From Halovenus halobia (GTDB taxonomy: Archaea > Halobacteriota > Halobacteria > Halobacteriales > Haloarculaceae): a stretch of 64,000 nt of DNA. The notes below the pieces were generated by a model. The model saw only the letters and a list, made by a program, of their open reading frames with translations. It ran no database searches and was not told the origin of the DNA. The translations under genes were made by a program, and so were the position numbers. Position 1 is the first letter of the stretch. Every line of letters starts with the position of its first letter. Location of the stretch: the NCBI RefSeq assembly GCF_051414135.1, contig NZ_JBLKOA010000001.1, positions 868,001-932,000 on the forward strand. Reading direction: 5' to 3'. This document shows positions 25,520 through 33,836 of this stretch, piece by piece.

Positions 25520-25918
25520 ATGACGCAGGTCGTCGTCCCGGTCCGGTATCCATTGAGCGAGCATTCGCGGGCCACGCTCGCTGAGGCGATTCAGATCGCC
25601 GAGGAAGAAGACGCATCGCTGACTATTCTCCACATTAATCTCTATCAGACCGGTAGACAGATCACCAGAAGTCAACTCAAATCTGCCGTCGAGGCAGAGT
25701 TCGGGAAGATTGGGAACGTCCGGTACTCGGTCCGAAAGGGACTGTTTGTCGAGCAGGCAATTCTGGAGGAAATCGCCGCAGAGGAGGCGGACATCGTCGT
25801 CATCGGCAAAAAGCAGGTCGGCCGACTCCGGCAGGTAATCCGTCGACTCACCGACGACCCAGAAATTGAGTCGTTCCTCCGAACCCGCCTCGATTGCCAG
25901 GTCGTCACCGTCGGCTAA
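25520..25918 (+). CDS. Universal stress protein (UspA family)
   Basis: 132 residues of the UspA alpha/beta fold. VVVPVRYPLSEHSRATLAEAIQIA is the first strand and helix; ILHINLYQTG is the second; IAAEEADIVVIGKKQVGRLRQVIRRL carries the family's VIG segment. The ATP-binding G2xG9xG(S/T) pattern is incomplete: after VIGKKQVG there is no GSVS, so it may not bind ATP. Haloarchaea carry many Usp proteins. Divergent from the zinc ribbon gene. Confidence 0.82.
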   Translation: MTQVVVPVRYPLSEHSRATLAEAIQIAEEEDASLTILHINLYQTGRQITRSQLKSAVEAEFGKIGNVRYSVRKGLFVEQAILEEIAAEEADIVVIGKKQVGRLRQVIRRLTDDPEIESFLRTRLDCQVVTVG

Positions 25919-26015
25919 GCGGCCCGCGCCGACGGCCGCGATACTCGGGTCGTACTTAAAACGGCCAGTATATCTGTGGTGTACATTGGGGTGAGCGCAT
26001 CATCTACGAGTAGAT

Positions 26016-26399
26016 ATGAGCTCACGGCACGGGCGAACCACCAGACACGCTCCCCAGCGTACCACCGAACAGAGTATCGACAGCGACCAAGAGATTTCGA
26101 CACTGCTTGGCGCCCTCGAGGACGCCGACTGTCGTGCGATACTCGAAGCGACCAGCGACCAGGCACTGTCGGCCGGCGAACTCTGTGAACTCTGTGACCT
26201 GTCGTCCTCGACAGGCTACCGAAAAGTTGACCAGCTCACCGAGGCTGGCCTGCTCGAAGAGTCGATTCGGCTCGACTCCGCGGGCGCACACACCAGCGAG
26301 TACCACCTGGCAGTGTCGGACCTAGAAATCGACCTCAAGGGTGGCGTCGAACTCACACTCAACGCCGAGGGGTCCAGCCTGACGGCGGCCGCAGACTGA
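26016..26399 (+). CDS. Winged-helix transcriptional regulator
   Basis: 127 residues. An ArsR-like wHTH spans about residues 28-95: ALEDADCRAILEATSDQALSAGELCELCDLSSSTGYRKVDQLTEAGLLEE. The C-terminus is a short beta segment, SDLEIDLKGGVELTLNAE. It is a paralogue of the regulator at 39640-40005, which has the same order DxxSRAII, TAKELSERCDIATSTAYRKIERLVD. No sensor domain and no metal-binding Cys cluster. Lies before a glycosyltransferase 55 bases away; whether it controls it is unknown. Confidence 0.82.
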   Translation: MSSRHGRTTRHAPQRTTEQSIDSDQEISTLLGALEDADCRAILEATSDQALSAGELCELCDLSSSTGYRKVDQLTEAGLLEESIRLDSAGAHTSEYHLAVSDLEIDLKGGVELTLNAEGSSLTAAAD

Positions 26400-26454
26400 G
26401 TGCCCACGGCGGGATGGGAGGGATTTTTGTCTACCCGCACCCTCCAGCCTCAGT

Positions 26455-27495
26455 ATGCGTGTCGCCTTCGTTGCGATGGAGACAACCCAGCGGGCAGACA
26501 GCCCCGGGTCACGCCGGTTCGAGCGAACTGCCCGCCTGCTCTCCGAGCGCGGCCACGAGGTGACGATTTTCTGTGGACAGTGGTGGGATAGCTACGACGA
26601 CGAGTGGACAGTCGATGGGCTGACCTACCGCGGCGTGACGCTTGGGACAGCGCTGTCGTCGTTCTGCACGCGACTGCCGGCGCTGCTGGCAGCGTACCAG
26701 CCGGATGTTGTGCACGCGCGCCCTGCCCCCGCCGAGCAGGTGCTTGCAGCCCGGGCTGGCAGTCGACTCGCACGCGCGCCGCTGTTCGTGGAGTGGTTCG
26801 GTGACGAACCGCTTGCGGGCCGACAGCGTCGGTGGGCAGCCAGCAAGCCGACCCGTATCGTCACCCCTTCCCAACTGGTTCGCACGCAGGTTCGTGAAGC
26901 CGGCGCGAATGGCGACCAGACGCTCGTTATTCCGGAAAGTATCGATATCGACCGGATTGAGTCGGTCGAGCCCGCCGAAGAAATCGACGTGGTCTACGCA
27001 CACCCACTGGACGAGAGTGCCAATATCGAGGACTTTCTGCTGGGACTGGCCGAACTGCGCGAGCAGGGCTGGTCGGCGACAGTTATCGGTGATGGGCCGA
27101 AACGGGAGGAGTACGAACAGGAAGTGTCTGACCTGCGAATTGAAGACCGCGTCACCTTCGCCGGGGCCTGTGACCGTGATCGACGACTCGAAATCTACCG
27201 CGGTGCGCACGCCTTTGTCCAGACTGCATACCGCGAGCACTTCGCGACAGAACTGCTGTGGGCACTGGCCTGTGGCTGTATCGGCATCGTCGAATACCAG
27301 GCTGAGTCAAGCGCCCACGAACTAATCGAAAATTACGACCGCAGCTACCGTGTGACCGACCCACAGGAACTCGCCGACGCTATCGTCGACGCCGGTGAGT
27401 TCGAGCATCAGACACGAAACGACGAGTGGGATTCCTACGACCACGACGCTGTTATCGAGCAGTATCTCGACGCCTACCGGACACAGCAATCCTAA
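26455..27495 (+). CDS. Glycosyltransferase, family 4 type
   Basis: 346 residues with the GT-B two-domain layout. The N-terminal half begins MRVAFVAMETTQRADSPGSRRFERTARLLSERGHEVTIFC, the usual acceptor domain. The C-terminal half has VIGDGPKREEYEQEVSDL, VTFAGACDRDRRLEIYRGAHAFVQTAYREHFATELLWALACGC, where the Glu/Phe-Ala pattern replaces the common EPFGLVLLEAMA. It transfers a sugar from a nucleotide donor; glycan type unknown. A TATA-like gggattttt at about 26420 gives a leaderless start. No other sugar genes are adjacent. Confidence 0.85.
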   Translation: MRVAFVAMETTQRADSPGSRRFERTARLLSERGHEVTIFCGQWWDSYDDEWTVDGLTYRGVTLGTALSSFCTRLPALLAAYQPDVVHARPAPAEQVLAARAGSRLARAPLFVEWFGDEPLAGRQRRWAASKPTRIVTPSQLVRTQVREAGANGDQTLVIPESIDIDRIESVEPAEEIDVVYAHPLDESANIEDFLLGLAELREQGWSATVIGDGPKREEYEQEVSDLRIEDRVTFAGACDRDRRLEIYRGAHAFVQTAYREHFATELLWALACGCIGIVEYQAESSAHELIENYDRSYRVTDPQELADAIVDAGEFEHQTRNDEWDSYDHDAVIEQYLDAYRTQQS

Positions 27496-27541
27496 TGTTA
27501 AATGCTGCGGGCGTGGTGGACAGTCGTACACAGCCACACCG

Positions 27542-28000
27542 GTGTTATCAGACCAACTCGTGAACGTTGGGTATGGACTGCTTAGTTCAGTACTTGAGAC
27601 GAACTCGGACGCGACAGCACCCACAGCATCGTCGACAGAGAACAGGTATGCTGTCCTGTTGAACGCGGGGCCCTCAGATACCCCGACTGCCGGCAACGGA
27701 TTCAACTACGCGCTCGAACTCGACACGGCAGGGTACGAGGTGCAGCTGTTTCTCGACGGCGAGGGGACAAAGTGGCCCGCAGAGTTCGGTGAAAACCCCG
27801 ACCGACCGTTCAATCATGAGTGGAAGCGCATCGAAGAACGAGGGTTGCTCGCCGGCGCGTGTGGCTACTGCGCGAACGCCTTCGACGTGGCGGACGCCTG
27901 CGAGGCGAGCGGTATCGAACTGCTGAGCGACGCTGACGAACACGCACCGGCTATCGCGCAACTGGCAGCCCAGGACTACGAGATTCTCACTGTCGGGTGA
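27542..28000 (+). CDS. DsrE-like protein, start uncertain
   Basis: The conserved part runs from NRYAVLLNAGPSDTP to the end (about 118 residues): NGFNYALELDTAGYEVQLFLDGEGTKWP, RGLLAGACGYCANAFDVADACE and LLSDADEHAPAIAQLAAQDYEILTVG. This is the DsrE/DsrF-like fold with a conserved CGYC pair, linked to sulfur transfer or redox chemistry. There is no in-frame ATG before the conserved part; GTG at 27542 or 27560 are the only reasonable starts, and either adds about 30 unconserved residues. Function inferred from family only. Confidence 0.7.
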   Translation: MLSDQLVNVGYGLLSSVLETNSDATAPTASSTENRYAVLLNAGPSDTPTAGNGFNYALELDTAGYEVQLFLDGEGTKWPAEFGENPDRPFNHEWKRIEERGLLAGACGYCANAFDVADACEASGIELLSDADEHAPAIAQLAAQDYEILTVG

Positions 28001-28274
28001 GCGGCTGAAATCTCCACCCGAAAACCCCCCATTGTTTCCGCTCTGGTCAGCGCGCTGTCTATCAGATAGCTCGCAGCAGTTTTACTTTCACCGCGGTCTG
28101 CACACCATTAAGAGGGCACACCCACTTCGTAGAAATGAGTCGCGTTGACTGGGTAGCGGCGCGTTTGTGGCGTTTCTACCCAGATTATGACACATAAAAC
28201 AACCTAAAGGAACCCAGAGACCAAACCTATATTTGGGTCCAAGCCGAACAAAAGTTCCGTCAGAAATGATAGTA
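28001..28274. other. Leader and promoter region of the ribonucleotide reductase gene
   Basis: About 330 bases separate the DsrE-like gene from nrdJ. A palindrome CTATCAGATAG at 28059-28069 followed by a short T-rich run may terminate the upstream gene. CTGGGTAG (28149-28156) and CTACCCAG (28176-28183) form a perfect 8-base inverted repeat with a 19-base spacer. CCAAACCTATATTTGG at 28221-28236 places a TATA-like core inside an inverted repeat. No B12 box is seen. Confidence 0.45.
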
Positions 28275-28337
28275 ATGGGAGCCAGTTCACGACGGCGCAT
28301 CGCAGCAAAAACAGGGGTACGAGGTGGGAGCCAATGA
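28275..28337 (+). CDS. Possible 20-residue upstream ORF overlapping nrdJ
   Basis: ATG at 28275 opens a frame for MGASSRRRIAAKTGVRGGSQ, ending in TGA at 28335-28337, which overlaps the nrdJ ATG (28334-28336) as ATGA. The peptide is strongly basic, unusual in a haloarchaeon. The TATA-like core near 28230 would place both in one leadered mRNA, so the frame may couple or attenuate nrdJ translation. Size makes chance possible. Confidence 0.35.
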   Translation: MGASSRRRIAAKTGVRGGSQ

Positions 28338-31300
28338 GTAAGGAACTCGCGGCTGACGATCTTACGCTACCGATCAAACGAGTCGAAGGAGACACGCTCG
28401 AAGACCGCCTGACGGCGAACGCATACCACAACATTCTGCCGGCACGCTACCTCAAGAAAGACGCAGAGGGGGAGGTTGCCGAACAGCAGGAAGACCTGTT
28501 CGAGCGCGTGGGGAAAAACATCGCGCTGGCCGAAGCAGTCTACGAGGCCGACAACCAAGATGTCGACATCACGGTCACGCCCGACCAGCTCAAACCAGAG
28601 CACCCACGACGAGACGAACTCGCCGAGGAAGTCTTCGGCAAGGGAACGACTGCCGACGACGACGTTGAAACCGTCCTGAACGAATACAACGTCAACAAAT
28701 TCGCCTACGACACTATCGTTCCGGAACTCCCCGACGGTGTGCGCGAGCACGTCGAGGAGACCGCAGCAGAGTTTCAAGAGCAGATGGAACGGCTCGGCTT
28801 CATGCCGAATTCGCCGACGCTGATGAACGCTGGCGACGAACTCCAGCAGCTCAGCGCCTGTTTCGTCGACTCGCCCGGCGACGACATCGACGACATTCAC
28901 CAGACGGCAAAGGAGGCCGCGCAGGTCTTCCAGAGCGGTGGCGGCATGGGCTATGCCTTCTGGAAACTCCGGCCATACGGCGACCCAGTCGGTTCGACTG
29001 GCGGCATCGCCTCCGGACCAATCACGTTTATGCGCACGTACGACCAGATGTGTGAAACCATCGCACAGGGCGGAGCCCGGCGTGGTGCCCAGATGGGCGT
29101 CATGCGCGTTTCACACCCAGACGCCATTCAGTTCATCCACGCCAAGAACAAGGACGTCTCACTGGCGAACACGCTGCGACTGAACGACCCCGACGACTTC
29201 ACGCACACCTCCTTCGCAGACGCGCTGGACGAGGCCCGCGAACTCATCGACGACGATGGTCGTGTTCCAGAGCACCTGCGGAACGCAGTCGAGGGTCACC
29301 TCTCGAATTTCAACATCTCGGTCGGCATCACCGACGACTTCATGGATGCCGTCAAAAACGACGAGGAGTTCACGTTCACCAACCCGCGGACTGACGAACC
29401 ACACATCGCCACTGCGGAGACCAAGGAGCTGTACGATATGTTCGGTCTCGGCGAGTACGTCGAAGCCGGCGAAGTGCTCTCGGTTCCCGCCCGCGAAATC
29501 TGGGACGACATCGTTCAGGGTGCCCACGAGAACGGCGAACCTGGCGTTGTCTACCTCGAACGGATCAACAAGAAACACTCCTTCGACGTGGAGGAGCACC
29601 CAGACCACGAGATTCTGGCGACAAATCCCTGCGGAGAGCAACCGTTGGAGGAGTACGAAGCCTGTAACCTCGGCCACATCAACCTCTCGACGCTGGCCGC
29701 ACAGGACGCGCCCGACTGGCGCGTCTGGGCGGACGAACACGCAGACGAGTACGCCACCGAGGAGGAAGCGCTTTCAGCCTTCCTCGAAGAGTCAATCGAC
29801 TGGGAGAGCTTCGACGACCGAATTGCGCTCGGCACACGCTTCCTCGAGAACGTCGTCACGATGTCGGACTTCCCGGTCGACGAGATCGAGGAGACAGTCC
29901 GCGAGATGCGCAAGATTGGCCTGGGCATCATGGGACTTGCACAGCTGTACGTCCAGCTCGGCATGGAGTACGGCAGCGACGCCGCCAACGAGACGGCGCG
30001 CCAGCTGATGACCCACATCAACCACGAGTCCAAACGCGCAAGCCACGAACTCGCGACGGAACGTGGGACCTTCGGCGAGTGGGACAAATCGAAGTACGCC
30101 AACCCGACCGAGTACCGCGAGTGGTTCGAGCACCACACCGGACTCGACGCTGACGAGTACGAGGATGGCTTCCCGATCCGTAACCACAACACGACGACCA
30201 TCGCGCCAACCGGAACGACCTCGATGGTCGGCAACACCACCGGTGGCTGTGAGCCAATCTACAACGTCGCCTACTACAAGAACGTCTCTGACGACGTGCA
30301 GGGCGACGAGATGCTCGTCGAGTTCGACGACTACTTCCTCCGAACGCTAGAGGACAACGACATCGACGTCGAGGCCGTCAAGCAGGAAGCGCAGGACCAG
30401 ATGGCCAACAACGAGTTCGACGGCGTCGACGGCCTGACGACAGTTCCTGACGCTATCGGTGAGCTGTTCGTCACGACCGGTGACCTCTCCGCCAAAGAGC
30501 ACGCTGGCGTCCAGACCGCCTGCCAGCAGGGTGTCGACTCTGCTATCTCGAAGACGGTCAACGCGCCCAACGACTCCACGCTCGAGGACGCCAAGGAAGT
30601 CTTCCAGTATATCTACGACCACGGCGGGAAAGGTGTCACCTACTACCGTGACGGCACCCGCTCGAAACAGGTGCTGACGACCCGCGCCCAGAACACCGAG
30701 TTCGCCGACATGGACGAGGGCGAACTCATCGAGCAGATCGAAGAGGTCTTCGGTGGTATCGACGGCTTCCTCGAGCACGAAGAGGTGCAGGCTGCACTGG
30801 ACCAGCAGGTCGAAGAGATGCTCGCGGCAGCTGACAACGAGCAGGCCTACGCCGAGAAGCAGAGCCGACCGGACGTGCTGCACGGGATTACCCAGCGCAT
30901 CGACACCGGCTACGGCAAACTGTACGTGAACATCAACGAAGACCCCAAAGCGGACCGACCGTTCGAGCTGTTCGCGAACATCGGCAACTCTGGCGGGTTC
31001 ACTGCGTCATTCACGGAGTCGCTCGCGAAGACGATCTCGACGGCGCTGCGGTCTGGCGTCGACCCCCGCGAGATTGCCGACGAACTGCAGGGGATTCGCT
31101 CGCCGAAAGTCGCCTGGGACAAGGGCGAACAGATTCAGTCCATCCCTGACGCGATTGGCACGGCGATGCAGCGCTATCTCGACGGCGACGTCGAGCGCGC
31201 GTACCCGCAGCAGCAGACGCTCGAAGAAACTGCGGAGGAAGCCGACGGCGAGGCTGCCGGGTCTGAACCCGCGACCATCGAGACCGAACCGGAAACTGAC

Positions 31301-31462
31301 GGCGGTGCCGTCGCGGCTGAAGGCCAGACGGACGCCGAGACGGACCAGCAATCGATCATCGACGCCGGCGAGAGTCCCGAGTGCCCAGACTGTGGCGCGC
31401 TCTCGCTGTACTACTCTGAAGGCTGCAAGACCTGCGAGTCCTGTGGCTGGTCCGAGTGCTGA
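28334..31462 (+). CDS. nrdJ: Adenosylcobalamin-dependent ribonucleoside-diphosphate reductase (class II)
   Basis: Makes deoxyribonucleotides from ribonucleotides using a B12-derived radical, without oxygen. 1042 residues. The ten-stranded barrel runs from about residue 100 to 770: SPTLMNAGDELQQLSACFV with the first redox Cys, GGGMGYAFWKLRPYG, NPCGEQPLEEYEACNLGHINLS near residue 430 with active-site Asn, Cys and Glu, and TGTTSMVGNTTGGCEP. The C-terminal region adds an acidic linker (about 960-1005) and a zinc ribbon CPDCG...CKTCESCGWSEC holding the shuttle cysteines. No intein is inserted, although this gene often hosts them. A 39-residue zinc finger gene follows after 45 bases. Confidence 0.95.
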   Translation: MSKELAADDLTLPIKRVEGDTLEDRLTANAYHNILPARYLKKDAEGEVAEQQEDLFERVGKNIALAEAVYEADNQDVDITVTPDQLKPEHPRRDELAEEVFGKGTTADDDVETVLNEYNVNKFAYDTIVPELPDGVREHVEETAAEFQEQMERLGFMPNSPTLMNAGDELQQLSACFVDSPGDDIDDIHQTAKEAAQVFQSGGGMGYAFWKLRPYGDPVGSTGGIASGPITFMRTYDQMCETIAQGGARRGAQMGVMRVSHPDAIQFIHAKNKDVSLANTLRLNDPDDFTHTSFADALDEARELIDDDGRVPEHLRNAVEGHLSNFNISVGITDDFMDAVKNDEEFTFTNPRTDEPHIATAETKELYDMFGLGEYVEAGEVLSVPAREIWDDIVQGAHENGEPGVVYLERINKKHSFDVEEHPDHEILATNPCGEQPLEEYEACNLGHINLSTLAAQDAPDWRVWADEHADEYATEEEALSAFLEESIDWESFDDRIALGTRFLENVVTMSDFPVDEIEETVREMRKIGLGIMGLAQLYVQLGMEYGSDAANETARQLMTHINHESKRASHELATERGTFGEWDKSKYANPTEYREWFEHHTGLDADEYEDGFPIRNHNTTTIAPTGTTSMVGNTTGGCEPIYNVAYYKNVSDDVQGDEMLVEFDDYFLRTLEDNDIDVEAVKQEAQDQMANNEFDGVDGLTTVPDAIGELFVTTGDLSAKEHAGVQTACQQGVDSAISKTVNAPNDSTLEDAKEVFQYIYDHGGKGVTYYRDGTRSKQVLTTRAQNTEFADMDEGELIEQIEEVFGGIDGFLEHEEVQAALDQQVEEMLAAADNEQAYAEKQSRPDVLHGITQRIDTGYGKLYVNINEDPKADRPFELFANIGNSGGFTASFTESLAKTISTALRSGVDPREIADELQGIRSPKVAWDKGEQIQSIPDAIGTAMQRYLDGDVERAYPQQQTLEETAEEADGEAAGSEPATIETEPETDGGAVAAEGQTDAETDQQSIIDAGESPECPDCGALSLYYSEGCKTCESCGWSEC

Positions 31463-31507
31463 ACTGACAGCAGGCCGTTCCCGTTGAGGACACTACGGAG
31501 CCAAATA

Positions 31508-31627
31508 ATGAGCAACGACGGCGGCCGACCGTGTCCGAGTTGCGGTGAGCCGATGTACCGCCGTCACTGCAAATACGTCTGCCCGCAGCACGGAGTTGTC
31601 TACGACTGCTCGGATACCTTTTACTGA
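31508..31627 (+). CDS. 39-residue CPxCG-type zinc finger protein
   Basis: Very short gene not longer than many noise frames but with clear character: MSNDGGRPCPSCGEPMYRRH, then CKYVCPQHG and YDCSDTFY. It has CPSCG plus a second Cys set, so it should bind zinc. Small CPxCG proteins are abundant and conserved in haloarchaea. It follows nrdJ by 45 bases on the same strand and may be cotranscribed. Specific role unknown. Confidence 0.75.
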   Translation: MSNDGGRPCPSCGEPMYRRHCKYVCPQHGVVYDCSDTFY

Positions 31628-31646
31628 AAGACCGTTCGGAGGCGTC

Positions 31647-32312
31647 CTACTGACTGTCAGCCGACCCGTGCGAGCGTAGTCGGCGATAGGTCGGTCCAGC
31701 GAGTAAGAGTGTGGCCAGACCCGCTAACGCGACAATCAACATCGGGCCAACAGTGAACGACGAGAGACGTAGCGTGCGCATCGAAGCACCGGCAAAGACG
31801 GCGACAACAGCCCACGGCACTTCTCCAATCATCGTCCCTGTGAGAAACGGCACTGGCGAGACGTGACATAGCCCCGCAGCGTAGGAGATTGGGTCCCCGG
31901 GGACCGGCGAGAAGCGGGCGGCGACCACCCCACGAACGTCGCCCGTCGTCTCGAAGAACTGTTCGCCCGTATCGCTGACGTAGCCGAACAGGCCGATGTC
32001 GTCGCTCGCGTACCGCCCGAGCAAGTACGGCGGCAACGCTGTCAACGCAGCCCCGAGAATTGCAAGCACAAAGCCGACCGCCGGGCCGTAGAGATAGCCA
32101 AGCAAGACGGCAACAGAGGTGACCGGCCACAGCAAAAACGGGCGAATCAGGTACAGCGCAACCAGCGCCAGCGCGAAGACGGCCGGCCGAGCAGCGAGTC
32201 GCTCCAGGCCCGCCAGCACCGCGGCCGGAGAGAACAGCACCGCCGCGAGGCCGGCGAGGCTGAGCAAGCCAGCCATGCCGACAAGTTGGCGTCTGGTCGC
32301 AGCGCGCATCAT
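31647..32312 (-). CDS. TVP38/TMEM64 (DedA-like) family membrane protein
   Basis: 221 residues with about six helices. The SNARE-associated core is readable: FLLWPVTSVAVLLGYLYGPAVGFVLAILGAALTALPPYLLGRY followed by VVAARFSPVPGDPISYAAGLCHVSPVPFLTGTMIGEVPWAV, with the conserved R-x-S/x-x-P-GDxxxYxAG signature. Relatives act in membrane lipid handling, for example scrambling; the archaeal role is unknown. Divergent from the DUF5830-like gene, and convergent with the short zinc finger gene. Confidence 0.88.
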   Translation of the reverse strand: MMRAATRRQLVGMAGLLSLAGLAAVLFSPAAVLAGLERLAARPAVFALALVALYLIRPFLLWPVTSVAVLLGYLYGPAVGFVLAILGAALTALPPYLLGRYASDDIGLFGYVSDTGEQFFETTGDVRGVVAARFSPVPGDPISYAAGLCHVSPVPFLTGTMIGEVPWAVVAVFAGASMRTLRLSSFTVGPMLIVALAGLATLLLAGPTYRRLRSHGSADSQ

Positions 32313-32368
32313 CGGAAGGCGGTCCTACGGCATCAAACACTTTGTGGTCCCGGGCCGTCTGTCTGACC

Positions 32369-32749
32369 GTGACGCGGGACCCACCGTCGGACCCAGTCCG
32401 AGAGACAGTCGAACTCGGCGTCGAACTGCTCGAATACACGGAAGACAAACAGCTTCCGCTGGCGGAGGCAATCGATCGCATCGAAACGGTCACCAGCGAC
32501 CCGGCCATCACCAGAGAAATTCTCGATACTGCAGAGATGCGCGGCGTCATCGACCGTGAAGATGGCGTGATTCAGACGAATTCAGGGTCGTTTCTCCGCT
32601 TCGAGGCCGACGTAATCGAACGCGAGGGCGAGTTCGAGTGCAAACGCTGTGGGTCGAGCATCTCGACGGGCTACTTTATCAATTTCAAGGCTGGGGAACA
32701 CGGCCCATTTGGCTCGTCGTGTATCAGGAAGGTCACCGGCCGGGAGTGA
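32369..32749 (+). CDS. Haloarchaeal DUF5830-like protein with one zinc knuckle
   Basis: 126 residues. Helical N-terminal part (ETVELGVELLEYTEDKQLPLAEAIDRIETVTSD), a winged-helix-like REILDTAEMRGVIDRE, then FECKRCGSSISTGYFINFKAGEHGPFGSSCIRKVTGRE with a CxxC and a later Cys. The GTG at 32369 (VTRDPPSDPV) is the best start; the longer frame to 32342 adds residues of no family character. Convergent with the DUF7115-like gene, with one base between the stops. DNA binding is plausible, function unknown. Confidence 0.7.
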   Translation: MTRDPPSDPVRETVELGVELLEYTEDKQLPLAEAIDRIETVTSDPAITREILDTAEMRGVIDREDGVIQTNSGSFLRFEADVIEREGEFECKRCGSSISTGYFINFKAGEHGPFGSSCIRKVTGRE

Positions 32750-32750
32750 G

Positions 32751-33773
32751 TCAGGTCTGGCGGCGGAGCTCCTCGATCAACTGCTGGATGGTTTCGCGCT
32801 GGGTCTTGATCTGCTCGCTTTGCTGTTCGAGTTGCTCCTGTTGTGTCTCGACAGCCTCGGTGAGCATTACCATCTGCTCACGAAGCTGTTCGAGTTCTTC
32901 GCCGCTGGCAGTTGTGGAGGGAGCAGTGTCCTCAGTTGGCTCCGCTGCTGGCTCTCGGGTAACGGCAGTGACACTCTCGCCAGAGTCCGCTTCCCCCGAG
33001 TCATCGGTACTCTCGTCGTCTGTCGATGCCGTTGGCTCTGTGTCTGGTTGTGCGTCGTCGTCACCCACTAGCGGCGAGATATTTTCGTCGAGACCGAGCC
33101 CACCAGTTCCAGACGAGTCTGACGGTGGCTCGTCGTCCTGTCCAATCTTCTCGTTCAGGGCGTCCAGTGAGTCGACCTCGTAGTACGCAAAGAGACTGTT
33201 TTCCAGTGTCTGTTGGAGTCGACGGGCCTCGTCGCTCGGCGCTTTGATCCGCTGTGGACGGCCACCGACGGAGATGACAACCTGTGTTGCGACACTTCCC
33301 TCCTCGAAATCCAGACCCGTCACCTCCTCGAAAGCGTACTCCTCGAAGTCTGGGTCCCAGACGTACGCGCCGACATGTTTGACGAGTCGTGCGTCGGTCA
33401 CGATCAGCGTGAGTTCACTGAACGAGAAGACGCCGGCGACAGACTCCTCGCCGTCGATAACTCCCGCCGCGCCGAGCACGCCCGCGAGCAGGCGGGAGAG
33501 TACCTGGCCAGTGCGGTTGCTCGCCACCTTGAACTTCTGGACGCCGTCGACGTACTCCAGCGCAAAGGTCGTCTTGCGCCGCCCTTCCGAGACGTTCAAC
33601 CGCTCGATGTCGTGGCTGTAGGTCTCGACTTTCTCGTCGCTCAACAGCCCCTCGGCGCGGTACACGAACGTGCGCGACGCAGTGAAACAGATAATGTCTT
33701 CATCACCGAGGCTGACGGCCGACTGGATCGTCTCCCCGTCCGCAGCCTGCGTGATCCGATCCGGTATCTCCAT
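32751..33773 (-). CDS. Haloarchaeal protein with PH-like domains, acidic linker and coiled coil
   Basis: 340 residues. Residues 1-190 contain two beta-rich PH-like units: EDIICFTASRTFVYRAEG...RLNVSEGRRKTTFALEY, then LTLIVTDARLVKHVGAYVWDPDFEEYAFEEVTGLDFEEGS. A long Asp/Glu/Ser/Thr linker covers about 215-295. The C-terminus, GEELEQLREQMVMLTEAVETQQEQLEQQSEQIK, is a coiled coil. The layout matches the haloarchaeal DUF7115 type, name unchecked. ATG 33773 has tttatata about 26 bases upstream. Divergence of domain types suggests a scaffold; no function is known. Confidence 0.65.
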   Translation of the reverse strand: MEIPDRITQAADGETIQSAVSLGDEDIICFTASRTFVYRAEGLLSDEKVETYSHDIERLNVSEGRRKTTFALEYVDGVQKFKVASNRTGQVLSRLLAGVLGAAGVIDGEESVAGVFSFSELTLIVTDARLVKHVGAYVWDPDFEEYAFEEVTGLDFEEGSVATQVVISVGGRPQRIKAPSDEARRLQQTLENSLFAYYEVDSLDALNEKIGQDDEPPSDSSGTGGLGLDENISPLVGDDDAQPDTEPTASTDDESTDDSGEADSGESVTAVTREPAAEPTEDTAPSTTASGEELEQLREQMVMLTEAVETQQEQLEQQSEQIKTQRETIQQLIEELRRQT

Positions 33774-33836
33774 GCTCGGGATGTTCCCGCCAGCGTATAT
33801 AAATCCGCGGGTCACGCTGCCGAGCGGCCCCGATTC

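Noticed and set aside
28001..28333. Possible cobalamin riboswitch before the B12-dependent reductase
   Set aside because: No B12-box or related conserved core could be seen; only simple inverted repeats.
28334..31462. Possible intein in nrdJ
   Set aside because: The sequence is continuous through all catalytic motifs, with no splice-type Cys/Ser...HN blocks and normal length.
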